Source: an uncultured Ignavibacteria bacterium
GTDB lineage: Bacteria; Bacteroidota; Ignavibacteria; Ch128b
Assembly (NCBI GenBank): GCA_937944105.1
Contig: CALDZP010000017.1
Span: 1-64,000 of the forward strand
Length of the DNA: 64,000 bases
Direction: 5' to 3'
A model generated the notes under the pieces. It saw only the letters and a program-made list of their open reading frames with translations, was not told the origin of the DNA and ran no database searches. Position 1 is the first letter of the stretch. Each line of letters opens with the position of its first letter. Of the stretch, positions 58,898 to 64,000 are shown piece after piece. Position numbers and translations under genes: made by a program.

Positions 58898-59899
58898 ATG
58901 AATATTGCTGTTCTTGGTGCTGGTGGTTGGGGTACCACTCTGGCAATTCTTTTAAGTGGAAATGGTCACAAAGTAGTTCTTTATGAATATAAACCTGATT
59001 ATGCCAGAATATTGCAAACGAAGAGACTAAATGAAGTATACCTGCCCGGTATTTTAATACCTGAGGAAATTGAAATCACATCTGATTTAAGTTATGCAAT
59101 ACATAATAGACATATAATTGTTCTTGCAGTTCCTACTCAGTATCTGAGAAGTGTAATTGAAAAAATAGATTTTCAGTTAGTTAAAAATTCAATCTTTGTT
59201 AATGTTGCCAAAGGCATTGAAATTTCGACCTTAAAAAGAGTTTCAGAAATTATTCTCGATATATTTCCCCAAATTTCAGAAGAGCAAATCTCAACTCTAT
59301 CTGGCCCAAGTCATGCCGAAGAAGTTGCAAGAAAAATTCCAACGGCAGTTGTGGTAGGTTCAAAATCAATTGAAACAGCAAAATTCGTTCAGAATGAATT
59401 CATGAATCCATATTTTAGAGTTTATGCAACAACAGATATTGTGGGTGTGGAACTTGGCGGTGCGTTGAAAAATGTAATTGCAATTGGTGCAGGAATATGT
59501 GATGGAGCTGGTTTTGGTGATAATACAAAAGCAGCAATCATGACCAGGGGAATTGCTGAGATTTCCAGACTTGGTGTTGCACTTGGTGCAAAACCAGAAA
59601 CCTTTTCTGGTCTTTCAGGGATTGGTGATGTAATTGTTACCTGTATGAGCAAATATTCAAGAAACAGATTTGTTGGTGAACAAATTGGAAGAGGTAAAAA
59701 ATTAAAACAGATTCTATCTGAAATGGAAATGGTTGCCGAAGGAGTGACAACTGCAAAAAGTGTTTATTTACTCTCACAAAAAACGAGTATTGAAGTTCCC
59801 ATTTGTACTGAAGTATATAAAATTCTTTATGAGGATAAAGATCCAATAATAGCCACAACAGATTTAATGACTCGCCAGCCTAAGGAAGAACATCAGTAA
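58898..59899 (+). CDS. gpsA: NAD(P)-dependent glycerol-3-phosphate dehydrogenase
   Basis: A 333-residue enzyme reducing dihydroxyacetone phosphate to glycerol-3-phosphate for lipid synthesis. The Rossmann motif is GAGGWGTTLA (7-16), and the catalytic lysine lies in GGALKNVIAIGAGI. The LSGPSHAEEVA and GLSGIGDVIVTC blocks are typical. Length is normal. It directly follows plsY, forming a phospholipid precursor pair. Confidence 0.95.
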   Translation: MNIAVLGAGGWGTTLAILLSGNGHKVVLYEYKPDYARILQTKRLNEVYLPGILIPEEIEITSDLSYAIHNRHIIVLAVPTQYLRSVIEKIDFQLVKNSIFVNVAKGIEISTLKRVSEIILDIFPQISEEQISTLSGPSHAEEVARKIPTAVVVGSKSIETAKFVQNEFMNPYFRVYATTDIVGVELGGALKNVIAIGAGICDGAGFGDNTKAAIMTRGIAEISRLGVALGAKPETFSGLSGIGDVIVTCMSKYSRNRFVGEQIGRGKKLKQILSEMEMVAEGVTTAKSVYLLSQKTSIEVPICTEVYKILYEDKDPIIATTDLMTRQPKEEHQ

Positions 59900-60031
59900 A
59901 ATCATCTTTGATTTAATTTTTGTCGTTTCAATTATATAAGTTTAAATGCTTTCTGCTTTTTATATCCAATTATTTTCATCCAAATTGATTAAAATTTAAT
60001 TCTGTAATTGAATAGGTAATAGTAGAAAAAA

Positions 60032-60814
60032 TTATTCTTTAATTAAATCTGCGACCGATTTTAAAACATAATCGGGTTTTATTGTTGATTCGAATAGCAT
60101 ATTTTCTCTGGTCACACCACTAAGAACAAGGGCTGAATGTATACCGTTTTGTTTAGCCATTAATATATCTGTTTCGAGTCTATCGCCAATTATAATACAT
60201 TTTTCTTTAGGTATATTAATTTGGTTTAGAACTTCGTTAATAATTAAACTTGACGGTTTACCAAAATTTTTTTCAAGTTTTCTGCCAGTTAAATTTTCAA
60301 GAGCAATAATTGTATAACCGGCATCAAGAATTTCGGTATCTTCAACTGGGCAGGTCAGATCAGCGTTGGCTGCAAAAAACCTAGCCCCATTTGATAAAGC
60401 TTTCTGTGCTTTTAAAAGTTTCTGGTAATTTAATTTTCTATCGAGTGAAACAAGTACAATATCGATGTGATGGTTTGCGATTTTAATTTGATTATTTTTC
60501 AAATAGTCAATAAAAACTTTTTCGCCGATCACAAATACTTTATGATCGGGAAAATTTTGAATCAAATAATTTTTAGTCACTTCAGCAGAAGTGATGATTT
60601 GATCTTCATTACATTGGATTCCGAAAGAATTTAACTTTTCACAATATTGATTTTTTAATGATGTTGTTCGATTGGAAACGAATACAAATTTTTTTTGAAG
60701 TGATTTTAGAACATTGAATACCTCAGCTACTCCATCTATTGGTTTTAACTCACGGTAAATAGTTCCGTCAAGATCAAAAATAAATCCTTCGTAATGATCC
60801 AATATTTTATGCAA
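60032..60814 (-). CDS. HAD-IIA family phosphatase (NagD-like)
   Basis: A 260-residue HAD subfamily IIA phosphatase. The nucleophile motif is FDLDGTIYR (about 14-22), VFVSNRTTS follows at about 44-52, and IIGDRLETDI is motif IV. Members such as NagD and phosphoglycolate/4-nitrophenyl phosphatases act on small phosphosugars. The start is TTG at 60814; a further in-frame TTG lies four codons in, so the exact N terminus is uncertain. It follows the reductase-like gene by 3 bases in a minus-strand sugar-type cluster. Confidence 0.82.
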   Translation of the reverse strand: MHKILDHYEGFIFDLDGTIYRELKPIDGVAEVFNVLKSLQKKFVFVSNRTTSLKNQYCEKLNSFGIQCNEDQIITSAEVTKNYLIQNFPDHKVFVIGEKVFIDYLKNNQIKIANHHIDIVLVSLDRKLNYQKLLKAQKALSNGARFFAANADLTCPVEDTEILDAGYTIIALENLTGRKLEKNFGKPSSLIINEVLNQINIPKEKCIIIGDRLETDILMAKQNGIHSALVLSGVTRENMLFESTIKPDYVLKSVADLIKE

Positions 60815-60817
60815 CCC

Positions 60818-61726
60818 TTACTTTCCCAATTTCTTTTTAATGTCAATTAAATTTTCTTCGATTGTGTGTGGTTTGTATCCAAGTTCAGCTTGAGCCTTCA
60901 AAATAATTAAGCCGCCTCGTAATGGTCTTTTAGCTTTTTGATTAAGCCTATCCGTTGTAGTTTGATTAATTAAATTTTTATTCAGCCTGAATATTTCTGC
61001 AATTTTCATTGCAAAATCATATCGGCTAAGGTATTCAAGACCACCAATATTATAAATTCCAGTTTTCTTTTTATCAATAGCAAGAGAAATTCCATTAACA
61101 AGATCTTCAACATAAGTTGGGTTATTCCATTGATCTGTCACAACATTAATCTCTTTCCCCGCAGTTAAATTTTCTACAACCCATTCGACAAAGTCTTTTT
61201 TAATACCTTTCAGAACGCCATACAGGACATTGGTTCGAATTATTAAATATGGAATACCGCCTATCTTGATTTCATTTTCGCTTGCAAATTTTGTTCTGCC
61301 GTAATAAGAAATTGGATTTGGTTTTGAATCTTCGTGGTAAGGTCCATTTTGACCATCAAATATGAAATCTGTAGACATATGAATTAATTGAGCATCAACT
61401 ATCCTGCAACCTTCAATAAGATACTTAACACCATTAACGTTAATATTCCAGGCAAGTTCACGATTAACCTCACATCCGTCAACATCTGTATAAGCGGCAG
61501 CATTTATAATATAATCAGGGAAAAAGTCGAGAATTACATTTTTTACATCACTTCGTTTAGAAATATCTACTTTTGAATATGTGAATTGGTTATTCCCAAC
61601 GAAAGAATCTTCAATTGATGCAAGGTGTAACTCAACATCTTTTCTTTTTGAGTAATAGTTTACCAGAGCCTGACCAAGCAAACCATTACATCCAATTATT
61701 AAAATTCTGGTCTTAATTAAATTCAT
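60818..61726 (-). CDS. dTDP-4-dehydrorhamnose reductase-like extended SDR
   Basis: A 302-residue extended short-chain dehydrogenase. The N-terminal nucleotide loop is IIGCNGLLGQAL (about 10-21), INAAAYTDVDGCE is the RmlD-like motif (about 74-86), and the catalytic YYGRTK motif lies near 139-144. It resembles RmlD, which makes dTDP-L-rhamnose, but the other rml genes are not in view, so the sugar is uncertain. Its start overlaps the end of the PfkB-like gene by 4 bases. Confidence 0.78.
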   Translation of the reverse strand: MNLIKTRILIIGCNGLLGQALVNYYSKRKDVELHLASIEDSFVGNNQFTYSKVDISKRSDVKNVILDFFPDYIINAAAYTDVDGCEVNRELAWNINVNGVKYLIEGCRIVDAQLIHMSTDFIFDGQNGPYHEDSKPNPISYYGRTKFASENEIKIGGIPYLIIRTNVLYGVLKGIKKDFVEWVVENLTAGKEINVVTDQWNNPTYVEDLVNGISLAIDKKKTGIYNIGGLEYLSRYDFAMKIAEIFRLNKNLINQTTTDRLNQKAKRPLRGGLIILKAQAELGYKPHTIEENLIDIKKKLGK

Positions 61727-62631
61727 TTTACGTTAACAAATTGTTTTAAATTATCAATTATGTTCTCAATTTTTTCTATTTCGATTCTTCTTGATGAAAT
61801 TTTTACTGCCTCTTTAAGACAAGTTTCAATTTTCTCGTTGCGAAAATAATTATAAGAAAATACCGCACCAAATATATCACCACAACCTATATTGTTTTTT
61901 AATATTAAATTTTGCTCAGGATATTGATTTAAAACTTTGATGATATCATTTTCAAAAAAATATGAAGTTGCTCCTTTAGATCCTTTTGTTATGTTAACTA
62001 CTTTACAACCAGCTTTAATTGCCTCGTGAGCAAATTCTTCTTCATTTAATTTTTCTGGTGAAAGATTTTGCATTTCTAATTCGTTTAATTGAATCACATC
62101 ACAATTTGAAACCCAGTTGCGCCAATTTTCTATTGGTCTATAAAATCTTTTACCTTCTTCATTTATTCCACGAGTCAAAGTATGAAAATCAAAATAAATT
62201 TTACCATTAAAGTTTTTTCTGATGAATTCTAAATCATGGAGTTCAAGCTCGAATCCACTTATCATGTTGATATAAAAATGAGAATCAGGTTGGATTGATT
62301 TTGCAATTAAGTCGACTTGAATTTTTTCAGCCCGGGATTGATAACATTCAAAATTTAATGTTTCACCCTCAAAAAAAAGATGAACAGTATTAATTGGGGA
62401 ATTATTTTGAATAATAAAATCTTTTTTGATTTGCTTAAATGTATTTACAATCTCAAGATATTTATTGTAATGTTCATCCTGAATTTGAAAAACAGGGAAA
62501 AATTCATCTTCACCTGTACTTACAGTTAAAAAACCAATTATGCTGTAAATAATTCCACCGTATGAAAGCAATTCTTGTTCGTTCTTGTGAATAATATCAA
62601 GGCATGGGTGTCCAATTATCACTATTTTCAT
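61723..62631 (-). CDS. PfkB-family carbohydrate kinase-like protein
   Basis: A 302-residue ribokinase-fold protein. The N-terminal VIIGHPCLDIIH and the C-terminal anion-hole/catalytic motif NNIGCGDIFGAVFSYN (about 257-272) with the base Asp are present, together with NITKGSKGATSYF. The N-terminal part is more divergent than in ribokinase, so the substrate is unclear. It overlaps the SDR gene downstream by 4 bases and lies 2 bases after the heparinase-like gene, within one operon. Confidence 0.75.
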   Translation of the reverse strand: MKIVIIGHPCLDIIHKNEQELLSYGGIIYSIIGFLTVSTGEDEFFPVFQIQDEHYNKYLEIVNTFKQIKKDFIIQNNSPINTVHLFFEGETLNFECYQSRAEKIQVDLIAKSIQPDSHFYINMISGFELELHDLEFIRKNFNGKIYFDFHTLTRGINEEGKRFYRPIENWRNWVSNCDVIQLNELEMQNLSPEKLNEEEFAHEAIKAGCKVVNITKGSKGATSYFFENDIIKVLNQYPEQNLILKNNIGCGDIFGAVFSYNYFRNEKIETCLKEAVKISSRRIEIEKIENIIDNLKQFVNVK

Positions 62632-62633
62632 TT

Positions 62634-64000
62634 TTAATCCTCTAAGGGGAAAATTTCTATTCCAAACTTTTTTTTAAACCTTTTCGTGATTTTGAATCTT
62701 ATTCTAAATCTAAGATTATTTTGAATTTTACCATAGCTTTCTGAGTATACATATTCTTCTATTTTTATTTCAGAATTTGGCGGTGTCCAGAATTCTATTT
62801 TAATTCTCACATTATCACGACTAAGTTCGTAGATTGTGTCAGTAAATTTTCTAATTTTAACTTCAGGATGTAAATGATAAAATACTTCAATCTGATTTTC
62901 ACCATTATTTTCAAAAGCATCCAGGACTTTAATTGAATTTTTCAATAAGTTGAGTTCTATAATTCTTATTACTTTAATGGGATTTTTTAATCTGAGATAT
63001 GCTGAATGTTCTGCATAAACAGAATTGACATCCCAGCTATTGAAATTATATGATGTTAATTGAGGTTTAGATAAGTCTTCTTTTATTCTAAATAAATTTA
63101 AAAACTCTGCTTGTTCGGTATTGTCAACCAATACAGTATTATGAGAATATGTAGAACGAAATTTTTGTCTCATTTCAGGATCGGGAGTATATAAATAAGT
63201 TCCAGAATCAACAAAAAATCTTTTTCCTTTATAAGCGAGTTCAAAGCTAAGAATATCATTATGTCCATGTCCACCCCAGCCATTCATACCTATATCACCA
63301 AAATCAAAAAAAATAAAAAAACCATTGTGATTTAGTACAGCGTAACCACCATCTGGGAAAATTTTATGCTCGGTTAAAATTTCCACAGTCTGGATTTCAG
63401 AAAATTTTTTATATCCGTCAAGCCCAAGTAGTAATAGAACATCTACAAAATTTTTTTCAGCTTTTGATTTTAAATTTTGATCATTAAAAATTACAGCACC
63501 AATAACAAGAGTATTCCTCATTTCGCTGACTTTTTCAAAAAAATTAAATTTAATTATTCTTCCATCATCGCAATCGCCAACATTTGGTACTTCATCGCCC
63601 AAAACATAAGAAGCAATAAACTCAAACATTTTATGGAGTCTTTCTTTGAATTTAATTGAAAAAGGTTTGTTTAATCTTTCAGCCACTATATATGAGAGAG
63701 TAAGAATTTCTGTTACCAACCTCTGATAGAAAGTAGATTTTTCATAATCTACTCCATCTTCATAAACCTGGATTAAAATTTCCTTCTCAAGTTCTTTTTT
63801 CGCAAACCTGAACCAATTCCTTCCAAATCGATATTTGTAAAAAAATGCACCAATCCAGATAAGTCCCATTAAATCGCTAAGGTAATGATTTCCATTTCTC
63901 CTACCATATTCAAGATTATTTCTAATGAAAAGCCCATGCTGGTAAAGAGAATTATAAATTTTTTTAGCAATCTGTTCGTTGAAACTTTGAGAAAATTTGA
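62634..64000 (-). CDS. Heparinase II/III-like protein (5' end outside the window)
   Basis: The open frame continues without a stop from 62634 to the right edge of the window, so the protein starts outside. The visible 454 or so residues hold an alpha-helical toroid (RNNLEYG, NGNHYLSDL) followed by a beta-sandwich region (from GGYAVLNHNGFFIFFDFGD; WGGHGHNDILSFEL; RSTYSHNTVLVDN), as in the heparinase II/III family of polysaccharide lyases. Bacterial operons for exopolysaccharides often contain such a gene. An ATG at 63869 is internal and should not be taken as the start. Confidence 0.82.
   Translation of the reverse strand, partial: KFSQSFNEQIAKKIYNSLYQHGLFIRNNLEYGRRNGNHYLSDLMGLIWIGAFFYKYRFGRNWFRFAKKELEKEILIQVYEDGVDYEKSTFYQRLVTEILTLSYIVAERLNKPFSIKFKERLHKMFEFIASYVLGDEVPNVGDCDDGRIIKFNFFEKVSEMRNTLVIGAVIFNDQNLKSKAEKNFVDVLLLLGLDGYKKFSEIQTVEILTEHKIFPDGGYAVLNHNGFFIFFDFGDIGMNGWGGHGHNDILSFELAYKGKRFFVDSGTYLYTPDPEMRQKFRSTYSHNTVLVDNTEQAEFLNLFRIKEDLSKPQLTSYNFNSWDVNSVYAEHSAYLRLKNPIKVIRIIELNLLKNSIKVLDAFENNGENQIEVFYHLHPEVKIRKFTDTIYELSRDNVRIKIEFWTPPNSEIKIEEYVYSESYGKIQNNLRFRIRFKITKRFKKKFGIEIFPLED

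Noticed and set aside
63869-64000. Start of the heparinase-like gene at the ATG at 63869
   Set aside because: The frame stays open upstream to the window edge and encodes family-like sequence (NLEYG, NGNHYLSDL), so the true start is outside.

Overview
The window is about 30% GC and looks like a Gram-negative member of the Ignavibacteria/Chlorobi side of the Bacteroidota. The strongest sign is a set of secreted proteins ending in the class A type IX secretion (T9SS) sorting domain (core NYPNPFNPST ... KKMVLxK). Lipid A genes (lpxB, lpxK), an Mla lipid-transport set and an outer-membrane barrel show a double membrane. Unlike many Bacteroidota, many genes have clear GGAGG/GAGG ribosome-binding sites, and several use TTG or GTG starts. 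I see no insertion sequence, prophage, CRISPR array, rRNA or tRNA. The taxonomic call is inference from these features, not from a marker-gene search.

Layout. 1-4.2 kb: a response regulator, a divergent RsmI-type methyltransferase, ilvE and a hybrid histidine kinase. 4.2-14.4 kb: a probable carboxylic-acid/acyl-CoA catabolic island. An aldehyde dehydrogenase is divergent from a GbsR/MarR-type regulator, a FabG-like reductase, a KAS III-like enzyme with two catalytic residues replaced, a sodium symporter, an acyl-CoA ligase, a lipoprotein, an outer-membrane barrel and a secreted hydrolase. 14.8-21.9 kb: an extracellular cluster of two paralogous multidomain T9SS cargo proteins with dockerin-like calcium loops and a smaller cohesin-like T9SS protein, bracketed by two tiny related membrane proteins (38 and 39 aa). 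22-31.3 kb: a Yip1-like protein, then a minus-strand run rsmB, rodZ-like, ligA, an unknown gene, a STAS protein and two sodium symporters.

31.3-40.5 kb: a decayed T9SS cargo tail, alternative GlmU, nagB, rpmE, a 0.75 kb region without intact genes, mlaD-mlaF-mlaE with a coupled 77-aa protein, a hydrolase, a membrane protein and tpiA. 40.5-59.9 kb: a long plus-strand run with a glycoside-hydrolase-2-like pseudoenzyme fused to membrane segments, smc, a coupled T9SS protein, an MtnX-like phosphatase, a methyltransferase, lpxB, a DUF374 acyltransferase, lpxK, a PuuD-like amidotransferase, ppdK, queA, ispD, plsY and gpsA. 60-64 kb: a minus-strand polysaccharide-type cluster (heparinase II/III-like, PfkB-like kinase, dTDP-4-dehydrorhamnose-reductase-like, HAD phosphatase), cut by the right edge of the window.

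The best candidates for undescribed biology are the paired tiny proteins ending in SS(K/Q)IWS around the T9SS cohesin/dockerin cluster, the membrane-fused GH2-like protein that has lost both catalytic glutamates, and the catabolic island with its degenerate KAS III.
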